The notes beneath the pieces are model-generated. The model was not told where the DNA came from and did no database searches. It saw only the letters and a list, made by a program, of their open reading frames with translations. Source: Halosimplex halobium (GTDB lineage: Archaea > Halobacteriota > Halobacteria > Halobacteriales > Haloarculaceae). Taken from it: 64,000 bases of DNA. The stretch covers positions 1 to 64,000 of the forward strand of contig NZ_JBLKNX010000014.1 in the NCBI RefSeq assembly GCF_051414055.1, in the 5' to 3' direction. Below are positions 43,969 to 52,256 of the stretch, piece after piece (within the stretch, counting starts at the first letter, position 1; each line of letters starts with the position of its first letter). The position numbers were made by a program, and so were the translations under genes.

Positions 43969-44445
43969 ATGGTCGACGAGGGAGACGCCGCCCCAGACTT
44001 CACCGCACCGCTGGCTCACGGCGACGTGACCGAGTTCACGCTGTCCGAGCGACTCGACGAGGCGCCGCTCGTGCTCGCGTTCTTCCCCGGCGCGTTCACC
44101 GGGACCTGCACCCACGAGATGGAGACCTTCGAGGAGCGACTCGACGAGTTCGACGACCTGGGCGCGACGGTGTACGGGATCAGTGTCGACACGCCGTTCG
44201 CGCTGAACGCCTTCCGCGAGGACAGCGACCTGACCTTCGGGATGATCAGCGACACGAACCGGCGGATCGTCGACGCCTACGACCTCGCCATGGACTTCGC
44301 GTCGCTCGGCGTCGACGACGTGGCCAGGCGGGCCGTGCTCGTGATCGACGGCGAGGGCGTCGTGCGCTACGCCTGGGTCGCCGGCGACCCGGGCATCGAA
44401 CCCGACTACGACGAGGTCCGCGACGCCGTCGCCGACCTGCGCTGA
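43969..44445 (+). CDS. peroxiredoxin (AhpC/TSA-like)
   Basis: A 158-residue thiol peroxidase that reduces hydroperoxides. The peroxidatic Cys lies in the signature LAFFPGAFTGTCTHEMETFE, near residue 50, with the supporting Pro-xxx-Thr/Ser-xx-Cys pattern. Later segments SVDTPFALNAFREDSDLTFG and AVLVIDGEGVVRYAWV are typical. No obvious resolving cysteine is seen, so it is probably of the 1-Cys or BCP-like kind. The gene is divergent from tatA. Confidence 0.9.
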   Translation: MVDEGDAAPDFTAPLAHGDVTEFTLSERLDEAPLVLAFFPGAFTGTCTHEMETFEERLDEFDDLGATVYGISVDTPFALNAFREDSDLTFGMISDTNRRIVDAYDLAMDFASLGVDDVARRAVLVIDGEGVVRYAWVAGDPGIEPDYDEVRDAVADLR

Positions 44446-44546
44446 GCGGGCCACCGGCACCTCGCGGCGTGCGTCGGGCGGCGTTCGCCGGGGTCGAGCG
44501 ACCGGTCGCACGAGGGTTTTTGCGTCCGCGGGCGGACAGTCGTGAC

Positions 44547-45359
44547 ATGAGTGACGGTTCGGACGCGGTCGACGGTCGGTCGTACGATCCCGGCGCCGAG
44601 CACGCCTTCCCGGACGAGCGGCTCAACGAGGTGCTCGCGTTCGTCGCGGACGACGCGGAGATCCGGGCGTACCTCGAAGCGCAGAACGTCAATCCCGTGG
44701 CGCGGATGCGTTACAACGACCACGGCGCCAAACACGTCAGCATCGTCCGCGACCGGGCGCTGACGCTGTACGAACTCTGTTACGACGGCGAGGTCGAGTT
44801 CAACGGCGCCGCCGAGCAGGGGCTCGAACCAGCCGACGAACCGGTGGTCGTGGCGCTGGCGGCGACGCTGCACGACATCGGCCACGTCGTCCACCGGGAC
44901 GAACACCCCTACTACTCGATTCCGCTGGCGGCCGACCTGCTGGACCGGATCCTCGGCGAGTGGTACGACACCGCCGACGCCGTCCGGATGAAAGGCGAGG
45001 TGCTGCACGCGATCCTCTGTCACCACACCGAGGAGACCCCGCTGACGACCGAGGCGGGCATCGTCCGACTGGCCGACGGTCTGGACATGGAGCACGGCCG
45101 GTCGCGCAGTCCTTACGAACGGGGCGGGCGGGGGATCAACACGGTCTCCAGCCAGGCGATCGAGTCGGTGACGCTGAAGGCGGGCGACGACGTGGCCGTC
45201 CTCGTCGAGATCGAGATGCACAACGCCGCCGGCGTCTACCAGGTCGACGAACTCCTGAAGGCCAAACTTCGGGGTTCGGGACTGGAGGACCACGTCCGGA
45301 TCGTCGCCGTCAACACCTCCGAAGGGGAGGGGAACATCGTCGAGCGGATCGAGCTGTAG
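44547..45359 (+). CDS. HD-domain phosphohydrolase
   Basis: A 270-residue metal-dependent phosphohydrolase. The HD motif is in VVVALAATLHDIGHVVHRDE, with preceding His in YNDHGAKHVSIV and downstream ligands in AILCHHTEE and VRLADGLDMEHGR. The C-terminal part (LKAGDDVAVLVEIEMHNAAG) is a small beta domain, as in archaeal HD proteins of the Pfam HD/metal-dependent type. The substrate, probably a nucleotide or phosphorylated metabolite, is unknown. It is 101 bp from the peroxiredoxin gene on the same strand. Confidence 0.9.
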   Translation: MSDGSDAVDGRSYDPGAEHAFPDERLNEVLAFVADDAEIRAYLEAQNVNPVARMRYNDHGAKHVSIVRDRALTLYELCYDGEVEFNGAAEQGLEPADEPVVVALAATLHDIGHVVHRDEHPYYSIPLAADLLDRILGEWYDTADAVRMKGEVLHAILCHHTEETPLTTEAGIVRLADGLDMEHGRSRSPYERGGRGINTVSSQAIESVTLKAGDDVAVLVEIEMHNAAGVYQVDELLKAKLRGSGLEDHVRIVAVNTSEGEGNIVERIEL

Positions 45360-45452
45360 GCGCCGGGCGACAGTGGGTCCCGGACCGGGCCGACCGCGGA
45401 AGGCTCCGCCGGAGACGAAACGCCCTTTCGGCCGTAGCCGGACCGCCGAACT

Positions 45453-46745
45453 GTGAGCGACGACTCGGGCGGATCGCTACGGCTGTTCGCGAACGCCGAG
45501 TTCCTGGCGCTCGCGGGCACGGCCTTCGCGCGGTCGCAGGCGTACTCGACCATCGCCATCGCGCTGGCGCTGTACGCCGACATGTTCGCCACCTCGGGCA
45601 CCGTCGAGGGGCTGTTCGGCACCGCCTTCGCGCTGGTCCAGCTGGTCATCGTCCTGCCGATGGGGCGGAAGATCGACACCGGCAACGCCAAGCGGTACCT
45701 GCTGGTCGGGCTCGCGCTGAACGTCCTCGTGTTCGTCGGCTTCGCGATGGTCGAGACGGTGAGCCACGTCGTCCTGATGCGCGTCTTCCAGGGGCTGGGC
45801 GCGAGCCTGCTGTGGATCACCGGCTCGACCGTCGTCGGCGAGATCAGCCCCGACGGCGAGCGCGGCCAGTGGCTCGGCACGTACAACCAGGTGGGCGCCT
45901 TCTCCAGCCTCGCGGGCGACCTCGTCGGCGGAATCTTGCTCGCGACCAGCGGGTTTACGCTCACCTACGGCGTGCTCAGCGGCGTGACGCTGCTGGCGTT
46001 CGTCGGCGTCTACTTCTTCCTCCGCGACGACCCGGGCGGGCAGGCCGACCCGGAGGAGGCGACCGGCGTCGAGACGCTCAGAATGTTGCTCGGCCGCGCG
46101 GCCATCCGCGCGCTGGTCGTCTTCAGGCTCGGGCTGAGCTTCGGGAAGATGGCGGTCATCCTCTTCCTGCCGATCTACGCGCGGACGCGCTTCGGGATGA
46201 GCCCCATACTCGTCGGCGGCATCCTCGCCGGCGGGAAACTCACCAAGTCGCTGACCCAGGGACTCGTGGGCTCGTACACCGACCGCCTGGGACACAAACA
46301 CGTCTTCGTGCTCGTCGGCGCGCTGCTGTACGCCGTCGGCGCGGCGATCATCCCCTTCGCCGAGTACGCCGTCGGCTACTTCGCCCCGATGACGATCGCA
46401 GTAGCGGGACTGTCGACGACACTGCCGCCCGCCTTTTTCCCGCTGTTCGGCGCCTTCGCGGTCTGCGGGGTCGCGGACAGCATCCGCCTCCCGGCCAGTA
46501 TGGCGCTGTTCGTCGAGGAGGGCGAGCACTTCGACGCCGTCGCGGGGAGCATGTCGCTGCGCTCGATCGCCTGGAAGGTCGGCCAGGTCGTCGGCCCCGT
46601 CTCCGTCGGCGCGCTGTGGGACGCCACCTCCGTCTTCGTCGCCTTCTTCACCGCCAGCGCGTTCATCGTCGTCGCCGCGGTCGTCTTCTTCGGGCTCTAC
46701 ATCGTCGAACCCGCGCCGGAGGCCGTCCCGGCTGCGGGCGACTGA
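45453..46745 (+). CDS. MFS transporter
   Basis: A 430-residue major facilitator superfamily carrier with about 12 membrane helices. It begins at GTG (45453) with NAEFLALAGTAFARSQAYST. The MFS A-motif occurs between helices 2 and 3 as PMGRKIDTGNAKRYL, and the second half has GLVGSYTDRLGHKHVFVLVG. A cytoplasmic loop with acidic residues (RDDPGGQADPEEATG) separates the halves. The resemblance is to drug/metabolite exporters, but the substrate cannot be assigned. Confidence 0.9.
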   Translation: MSDDSGGSLRLFANAEFLALAGTAFARSQAYSTIAIALALYADMFATSGTVEGLFGTAFALVQLVIVLPMGRKIDTGNAKRYLLVGLALNVLVFVGFAMVETVSHVVLMRVFQGLGASLLWITGSTVVGEISPDGERGQWLGTYNQVGAFSSLAGDLVGGILLATSGFTLTYGVLSGVTLLAFVGVYFFLRDDPGGQADPEEATGVETLRMLLGRAAIRALVVFRLGLSFGKMAVILFLPIYARTRFGMSPILVGGILAGGKLTKSLTQGLVGSYTDRLGHKHVFVLVGALLYAVGAAIIPFAEYAVGYFAPMTIAVAGLSTTLPPAFFPLFGAFAVCGVADSIRLPASMALFVEEGEHFDAVAGSMSLRSIAWKVGQVVGPVSVGALWDATSVFVAFFTASAFIVVAAVVFFGLYIVEPAPEAVPAAGD

Positions 46746-46904
46746 CTGCAGGGGACGACTGACCACAGGCGGTGACGCAGGCCGCGCGCGTAAGCGACCG
46801 GTCACGCGTCCTGACCGCGATCGGACCTGACGGGAGCCCGGTAGTACCACGAGCATGTCACCGGTTAGCACAATGATTTTTACCGTTCCACACCAAGTGC
46901 AGGT

Positions 46905-47357
46905 ATGAGCCAGACCCCCGTCGACGGGGCCGACAGGGAGGGTCGGGCCGCCGGGGACGCCGACCGGGGAACCGGGTCCGACTCGCTCGTCGGTCGTCTC
47001 GCCGCACGACTCCGCTCGGTCGGTCGATCCATCCGCGCCCGGCTGGGATCGCTGACCGGCCGCGAGGAGCGCCCGGACTTCGAACGCGCGCGGTCCGTCG
47101 AACGGGAGGGGACAGCCGACCGCACGCGCTCGGTGCAGTGCGTCGGGCTCACCGAGGAGGTCGTCGAGGGCGACGGCCGCGCGGTGACCGACGACCTCGT
47201 CCGCGCGCAGGCCGCCGAGGCGCCCGACCGGGAGGGGCCGTCGGTCGACAGGCCGGAACTGGTCGTCCGGTGGACCGACGACGAACTGACGCTCTCCTCG
47301 CCCGACGAGCCTGACGCTCACATCACCTCGACCTACTGGGAAGACGTCGAGCGCTGA
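46905..47357 (+). CDS. conserved hypothetical protein
   Basis: A 150-residue soluble protein. The N-terminal 70 residues are polar with arginine-rich helices (LAARLRSVGRSIRARLGSLTG), the middle has a charged linker, and the C-terminus WTDDELTLSSPDEPDAHITS followed by TYWEDVER looks like a conserved, structured end. I do not recognise the family. A TGATTTTTACC AT-rich box at 46871-46881 lies about 30 nt before the ATG. It is convergent with gfcR. Confidence 0.65.
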   Translation: MSQTPVDGADREGRAAGDADRGTGSDSLVGRLAARLRSVGRSIRARLGSLTGREERPDFERARSVEREGTADRTRSVQCVGLTEEVVEGDGRAVTDDLVRAQAAEAPDREGPSVDRPELVVRWTDDELTLSSPDEPDAHITSTYWEDVER

Positions 47358-47382
47358 GGGGGCCCGATCACGCGGGCCGGCG

Positions 47383-48018
47383 TTACTCGGACTGACCGAC
47401 CCGCAGCACCTGGACGAGCGAGTAGACCGGGACGCCCTCGATCTCCTCGACGCCCCGCTTGTCGGTGAGTACCGCGCAGGCGACGGGCTCGCCGCCGCGG
47501 TCGCGGATGGCCTCGACCGTCTCGGTCATCGTCGTCCCGCTGGTGATGGTGTCGTCGACGACGTAGCACTCCCGGTCCCGTATCTGGGCGAAGTTGCGGG
47601 AGAACGACCCCGACAGCTCCTCGCTCTCGCCGTCGTCCCACTGGTGTTTGCTCGGGGCGTAGGTGCCCAGGTCCGTGTCGAGTTCGCGCGCGACCGTCGT
47701 CGCGATGGGCGCGCCGGCCTTCTCGACGCCGATGGTCAGGTCGACCTCCTCGCCCTGTTTCGAGAGCAGGTCGGCGACGGCGCGGCCGACGTGAGTCAGC
47801 CGGGCGCTGTCGCGGCCGATGGCGCTCCAGTCGACGTGGATGTCGTGGGGGCTCTGGGACTTCCTGTCGGCCGCCGTCGTCGTCGTGGCGCCGCTGCGCG
47901 AGACGAGCCAGGAGGCCGTCTCCTTGGAGACGTTGAGCTCGTCCGCGATCTCGCCCTTCGAGAGACCCCCCTCCGCCAGCTCCGCCGCGCTGTCGATGAG
48001 ATCGTCGATGTTCTTCAT
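47383..48018 (-). CDS. gfcR: GfcR-type transcriptional regulator of sugar metabolism
   Basis: A 211-residue regulator with an N-terminal helix-turn-helix (LAEGGLSKGEIADELNVSKE) and a PRPP-binding phosphoribosyltransferase domain (YVVDDTITSGTTMTETVEAI, VEKAGAPIATTVARELDTDL). The haloarchaeal GfcR protein uses this fold to sense a sugar-pathway ligand and activates semi-phosphorylative Entner-Doudoroff genes. The position beside a HAD hydrolase, a Gfo/Idh oxidoreductase and glucose dehydrogenase fits that role. The ATG at 48016-48018 is the natural start. Two direct repeats lie just upstream. Confidence 0.9.
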   Translation of the reverse strand: MKNIDDLIDSAAELAEGGLSKGEIADELNVSKETASWLVSRSGATTTTAADRKSQSPHDIHVDWSAIGRDSARLTHVGRAVADLLSKQGEEVDLTIGVEKAGAPIATTVARELDTDLGTYAPSKHQWDDGESEELSGSFSRNFAQIRDRECYVVDDTITSGTTMTETVEAIRDRGGEPVACAVLTDKRGVEEIEGVPVYSLVQVLRVGQSE

Positions 48019-48020
48019 GC

Positions 48021-48055
48021 GTGTTACCTGCTCTTTCGCACGCGGGGGTGTTACC
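48021..48055 (-). promoter_or_regulatory. paired GTGTTACC repeats before gfcR
   Basis: The octamer GTGTTACC occurs at 48021-48028 and again at 48048-48055 in direct orientation, 27 bp apart, immediately upstream of the gfcR start. The spacing of about two and a half helical turns fits a dimer-of-sites operator, possibly autoregulatory. No protein has been shown to bind here. Confidence 0.4.
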
Positions 48056-48227
48056 CGTTGTGGGTTCCCGTCGCCGCCTCTCACACCCGTCGCGAAGCCT
48101 CGCCGCCGTCTCTCACACCCGTCGCGGGGCTCCACCGCCGCCTCTCTCGTCAGTCGCCGCCCGCGCGACCCGGGAACCCGGGGACCGATCCCAACCTACA
48201 CAACGAGCCCCGACGGACCACAGGGTA

Positions 48228-49526
48228 ATGGAACGCTACGACCAGCTCTACCGGCTCTACGAGGAGTTCGACGCCGAGCGGCTGCGGTCCCACCAGGCGT
48301 TCGTGGACCTGTTCCCGCCGCTGGACTCGCGGGTCGCGCTGACCTACTGGGAGGACGCCAGCGACGAACTCGACGACCTGCGCGAGGAGATCCGCGACGC
48401 CTTCCCCGGGACCGGCGAGACCTACGCCGACGTGGCCGCCCACGCCACCCGCGACCAGGCCTTCACCGGCCTCGACCTGGCGACGAAGTACGACCGGCCG
48501 GTCAACGCCCTCGTGCTCGACGTGGACGAGACGCTCCGGTCGGCGGGCCAGACCGACAACGAGATCCCCCGCGAGACGCTGCACCTGCTGACCGAGTTCC
48601 ACGAGGCCGGCGTGCCCATCGTCGTCTGTACCGGACAGACCCTGGAGAACGTCAAGGGCTTTCTCAGCCAGGGCCTGGGCAACGCCGTCGTCAACTCCGG
48701 CGAGGTGAGCGTCGTCTACGAGAGCGGCACCGGCGTGTTCACGCCCGGCCACGGGCCCGAGACCAAGCGCCTGCTGTACGACGAGCTCGACGAGTCGGTC
48801 CGCGCGGCCTTCGACCGCCTGCGCCAGCGCGTGCTCTCGGACGCCCCCGACGGCGTCGCGCGGGGCTGTCACCTGCAGGGCAACGAGTTCAACGTCACGC
48901 TCAAGCCCAACTTCGAGACCGGGAACGACGACGCCGTCGCGGTGATCGACGACGCGCTCGTCTACCTGCTGGACCTCCTGGGGGTCGTCGTGGCGGACCG
49001 CATCGATGACGTTCGGCCGGCCGAACCGTCCGAACACGACGAAGAGGATGTCCTCGGCGCGGCCGCCGGCGAGTGGACCCGGGCGTTCTACGCCGCCCGC
49101 GACCCGGAGATCGAGGCGGTGCTCGACGAGCGCGACGAACTTCCGGGAGGGGGTGAACCCGCCGACGCGGACGTGCCCGACCCGGTCGCGGACTTTCTCG
49201 ACCGGGTGGACGTGGCCTACTACGAGGGCGACGCGGCGGAGGTCGTCAGCCGCGAACTCGACAAGCCCGGCGGGGTCGAGGCGGCGTTCGAGGTGCTGGG
49301 CGTCGAGGACCCGTTCGCGCTGGTGGTCGGCGACAGCAAGAGCGACCTCCGGGTGATGGAGTGGGTCGCCGAGCGGGACGCCGGGGTCGCGGCCGCGCCC
49401 GAGCACGCGTCGACCGTCGTCCTTGAGCACGTCCGCGAGCGCGACGACCTGGTCTTCCCGCCGGGCGACGCCGGCGACGTGCTCCGGACGGTGTACGCGC
49501 TCAACCGGCTGGTCGCCGTCGAGTGA
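48228..49526 (+). CDS. HAD-family phosphatase, sugar-metabolism context
   Basis: A 432-residue HAD hydrolase. An N-terminal helical domain (MERYDQLYRLYEEFDAERLR) precedes motif I NALVLDVDETLRSAG (nucleophile Asp near 97), motif II PIVVCTGQTLENVKGFL, and motif IV ALVVGDSKSDLRVMEWV, as in Cof/trehalose-phosphatase-like enzymes. An insert of about 110 residues (EHDEEDVLGAAAGEWTRAFY) lies between motifs. The substrate may be a sugar phosphate, since the neighbours are GfcR, glucose dehydrogenase and TrmB. The ATG at 48228 is the first with a real N-terminus. Confidence 0.82.
   Translation: MERYDQLYRLYEEFDAERLRSHQAFVDLFPPLDSRVALTYWEDASDELDDLREEIRDAFPGTGETYADVAAHATRDQAFTGLDLATKYDRPVNALVLDVDETLRSAGQTDNEIPRETLHLLTEFHEAGVPIVVCTGQTLENVKGFLSQGLGNAVVNSGEVSVVYESGTGVFTPGHGPETKRLLYDELDESVRAAFDRLRQRVLSDAPDGVARGCHLQGNEFNVTLKPNFETGNDDAVAVIDDALVYLLDLLGVVVADRIDDVRPAEPSEHDEEDVLGAAAGEWTRAFYAARDPEIEAVLDERDELPGGGEPADADVPDPVADFLDRVDVAYYEGDAAEVVSRELDKPGGVEAAFEVLGVEDPFALVVGDSKSDLRVMEWVAERDAGVAAAPEHASTVVLEHVRERDDLVFPPGDAGDVLRTVYALNRLVAVE
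49066..49105 (+). repeat. 40-nt segment repeated inverted at 50848-50887
   Basis: A 40-nt piece inside the HAD gene matches the reverse complement of 50848-50887 at 38 of 40 positions, including a 29-nt perfect core, and encodes the AGEWTRAFYAARD part of the HAD insert. It is described with its partner below. Confidence 0.85.
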
Positions 49527-49719
49527 CGGCGGGACCGCCGTCGCGGCGGTCGTCCCGACAGTGAGCGACGGCGAAATCCCGTGCGAGCGGCCCGCTCGTC
49601 CGGACAGGTCGAACGGAGCGGGCGGCCGTTCGACGGGGGCCGGTGTTCACGGACTGATCGCGGGAGATTTACGGGAGTCCGTGAGTAGGTATCCGTGAGA
49701 ACCGAACGGAGTCAACAAT

Positions 49720-50784
49720 ATGGTCGATATCTCATCTGTCAGGCTCGGCATCGTCGGTCTGGGTAACATCGGACACCACCACGCGGAGCGGTTCGTCGAC
49801 CAGGGGGCGAACCTGGTCGGCGGCGTCGACATCGCGGAGGGCGCCCGCGCCTCCTTCGCGGACGAGTTCGGGGTCGCCACCTACCAGGACCACCACGAGC
49901 TGTACGAGGAGGTCGACGCCGTCGCGGTCACGACGCCCAACAAGTTCCACGAGCAGTACGTCGTCGACGCGCTGGAGGCGGGGCTGGACGTGCTCGTCGA
50001 GAAGCCGCTGGCCAACACCCTGGAGGCGGCCGAGCGGATCGCCGACGCCGCCGACGAGGCCGACGGCTTCTGCATGGTCGGGTTCCACACCCGCTTCGAG
50101 AACCCCGTCGAGGTCATCAACGGTTACCGCGAGGAGGGCCGGTTCGGCGACCTGAGCCACGTCGAGGCCAACTACATCCGCCGGCGGGGCGTCCCCGGCC
50201 GCGGGTCGTGGTTCACGAGCAAGGAGGTCGCCGGCGGCGGCGCGCTCATCGACATCGGCGTCCACGCCGTCGACCTGTCGCTGTACCTGCTGGGCTACCC
50301 CGAGGTCGAGGAGGTCTCGGGGGTCACCCGCTCGCAGTTCGGTGGCCGCGACGACTACACCTACATCCAGATGTGGGGCGACGACCAGGGTCCCGAGGGG
50401 TTCAACGTCGACGACTCCGCCACCGCCTTCATCCGCTGTGCCGACGACCGCACCATCTCCCTTGAGGTCGCCTGGGCCGTCAACCGCCCGAAGAAACAGG
50501 AGTACGTCCTCCGCGGCACGGAGTCGGGCGCGACCTTCCGCCCCGGCGAGGGCGTCACCTTCCACGAGTCGGGCGCCCGGGGCGCCGGCCACATGGTCGA
50601 GTCCGAGGTCGAGACCCGCAACAACGACGCCCACGCCGCCGAACAGGCCTACTTCCTCGAACACTGCGTGACCGGCGAGACGCCCGGGCGCAACACCGTC
50701 GAACAGGGCCTGACCGTCCAGCGCGTCCTCTCGGCGATCTACCGCTCCAGCGAGACCGGCGAGGCCGTCTCCCTCGACGACTGA
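49720..50784 (+). CDS. Gfo/Idh/MocA family oxidoreductase
   Basis: A 354-residue NAD(P)-dependent sugar oxidoreductase. The Rossmann motif is VRLGIVGLGNIGHHHAERFV, the catalytic EKP signature is in LVEKPLANTLEAAERIADA, and the C-terminal fold has GGALIDIGVHAVDLSLYLLG with the catalytic histidine. Possible substrates include glucose, inositol or sugar lactone precursors. A GGAG at 9-12 nt before the ATG looks like a true Shine-Dalgarno. It lies just upstream of glucose dehydrogenase on the same strand. Confidence 0.9.
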   Translation: MVDISSVRLGIVGLGNIGHHHAERFVDQGANLVGGVDIAEGARASFADEFGVATYQDHHELYEEVDAVAVTTPNKFHEQYVVDALEAGLDVLVEKPLANTLEAAERIADAADEADGFCMVGFHTRFENPVEVINGYREEGRFGDLSHVEANYIRRRGVPGRGSWFTSKEVAGGGALIDIGVHAVDLSLYLLGYPEVEEVSGVTRSQFGGRDDYTYIQMWGDDQGPEGFNVDDSATAFIRCADDRTISLEVAWAVNRPKKQEYVLRGTESGATFRPGEGVTFHESGARGAGHMVESEVETRNNDAHAAEQAYFLEHCVTGETPGRNTVEQGLTVQRVLSAIYRSSETGEAVSLDD

Positions 50785-50847
50785 CCGCCGGACCCGTTCT
50801 CTCCCGTTCGTCCGCCAGCGGGCCGATACCGACCACCGCCCGGTAGC

Positions 50848-50887
50848 GGGTCTCGGGCGGCGTAGAACGCCCGGGTCCACTCTCCGG
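50848..50887 (-). repeat. inverted partner of the HAD-gene segment
   Basis: In the 148-bp gap between the Gfo/Idh and gdh genes. Plus-strand RNA from here would be complementary to the HAD mRNA at 38 of 40 nt. The region also forms a small GGGCG/CGCCC hairpin. It may be a recombination relic or an antisense element. Confidence 0.85.
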
Positions 50888-50898
50888 TCCGCGAGGAA

Positions 50899-50924
50899 AG
50901 ACTTAACTCGGAATAGAGTACTCT
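50899..50924 (+). promoter_or_regulatory. gdh promoter with TrmB-like operator
   Basis: ACTTAACT (from 50901) is the TATA-like box about 29 nt before the ATG at 50933. Beginning inside it, AACT, 7 nt and GAGTA (50905-50920) differs by one base from the TACT-N7-GAGTA motif reported for haloarchaeal TrmB. The 3' half runs into the perfect palindrome AGAGTACTCT (50915-50924). The overlap with the promoter suits repression. Confidence 0.5.
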
Positions 50925-50932
50925 TTTCGCCA

Positions 50933-52030
50933 ATGAAAGCGATCGCTGTCCAGCGGGGCTCGGAGGGACCGGCGGTGATAGAGAAGCCGCGCCCGACACC
51001 GGCCGAGGGCGAGGCGTTGCTCCGGACGCTCCGGGTCGGCGTCGACGGCACGGACCACGAGGTCATCGGCGGCTCCCACGGCGGGTTCCCCGAGGGCGAG
51101 GACCACATGGTGCTGGGCCACGAGGCCGTCGCCGTCGTCGCGGACCCGAACGGCACCGACCTGGCGGAGGGCGACGTGGTCGCCCCCACGGTCCGGCGCC
51201 CGCCCGCCGACGACTCCAACGACTACTTCGAGCGCGGCGAGCCGGACATGGCGCCCGAGGGCGAGTACGTCGAGCGGGGGATCGTCGGCGACCACGGCTT
51301 CATGGCCGAATACTTCACCAGCCGGCCGGAGTATCTGGTTCCGGTCCCCCGGGAGCTGTGGGACCTCGGCTTCCTCGTCGAGCCGATCAGCATCACGGAG
51401 AAGGCGCTGGAACACGCCTACGCCGCGCGGTCCGCGTTCGAGTGGGCGCCCGAGTCGGCGCTGGTGCTGGGCAACCGGTCGCTGGGCCTGCTCACCCTCG
51501 CCATGCTGGAGTACGGCGTCGAGAGCGACCGCTCGTTCGCGACCCACGACTTCGAGCGCACCTACTGTCTGGGCCGCCGGGAGCGGCCCGACCCGACCGT
51601 CGACATCATCGACGAGGTCGGCGCGACCTACGTCAACTCGAACGAGACCCCGCTGGGGACGGTGCCGGAGGCCTACGAGCCGATGGACCTCGTCTACGAG
51701 GCGACGGGCTACGCGCCCCACGCCTTCGAGACGGTCGAGGCGCTGGCGCCCAACGGCGTCGGCGCGCTGCTGGGCATCCCCGACTCCTGGGAGTTCGAGG
51801 TCGACGGCGGGCGGATCCACAACGAGCTCGTCCTCCACAACAAAGCGCTGGTCGGGACGGTCAACTCCCACGTGAAGCACTTCGAGGGGGCGGTCGACAC
51901 GCTCGGGGAGTTGCCCGACTGGCTGCTCGACGACCTCGTGACGACCGTCGCAGCGCCCGACGACGTCGAGCCGGCCTTCGAGTACGGCCACGACCAGATC
52001 AAGGCGGTCGTCGAGTTCGACCGACTGTAG
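50933..52030 (+). CDS. gdh: glucose 1-dehydrogenase, haloarchaeal type
   Basis: Zinc-dependent medium-chain dehydrogenase (365 residues) that oxidises glucose to gluconolactone, the first step of the haloarchaeal semi-phosphorylative Entner-Doudoroff route. The zinc and substrate residues of the Haloferax mediterranei enzyme are aligned exactly: Asp38 in GVDGTDHEVI and His63-Glu64 in LGHEAVAVV, with the Glu of FLVEPISITEKAL. The dinucleotide-binding loop reads GNRSLG where related enzymes have GxGxxG, so the middle glycine is Arg. TrmB lies 226 bp downstream. Confidence 0.92.
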   Translation: MKAIAVQRGSEGPAVIEKPRPTPAEGEALLRTLRVGVDGTDHEVIGGSHGGFPEGEDHMVLGHEAVAVVADPNGTDLAEGDVVAPTVRRPPADDSNDYFERGEPDMAPEGEYVERGIVGDHGFMAEYFTSRPEYLVPVPRELWDLGFLVEPISITEKALEHAYAARSAFEWAPESALVLGNRSLGLLTLAMLEYGVESDRSFATHDFERTYCLGRRERPDPTVDIIDEVGATYVNSNETPLGTVPEAYEPMDLVYEATGYAPHAFETVEALAPNGVGALLGIPDSWEFEVDGGRIHNELVLHNKALVGTVNSHVKHFEGAVDTLGELPDWLLDDLVTTVAAPDDVEPAFEYGHDQIKAVVEFDRL

Positions 52031-52038
52031 GCGGATGC

Positions 52039-52125
52039 GGGCGGTCGCTGGCCGTCGGAGCGGTCGCGGGCGGTCGCTGGCCGTCGGAGCGGTCGCGGGC
52101 GGTCGCCGGCCGTCGGAGCGGTCGC
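52039..52125. repeat. three tandem copies of a 29-bp unit
   Basis: Three consecutive 29-bp copies beginning GGGCGGTCGCTGGCCGTCGG, the third with one mismatch (CTG to CCG). They fill the first third of the gdh-trmB gap. The word CGGTCGC recurs in the other tandem repeat at 34368-34529, but the units are different lengths. Since 29 is not a multiple of three the repeat is not coding. Confidence 0.9.
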
Positions 52126-52256
52126 GACCAGACACCGCCGGGTCGGCGTCTCAGTCGGCGGTCGCTGGCGGTCGCCGAACACCCGCTGGCCGGTGCCGTG
52201 CGAGAACCGCGCGAAGGGACAGACTGATTTACTCGGTGGCGAAAGAGACAATCCAC

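Noticed and set aside
44547..45359. Defence-system HD nuclease
   Set aside because: The HD protein has no helicase, Cas or toxin neighbours and its surroundings are housekeeping genes.
52215..52250. TrmB-motif-like TACT-N7-GAAAG before trmB
   Set aside because: Only the first half matches the reported motif; three of five bases of the second half differ, so it is not better than chance.
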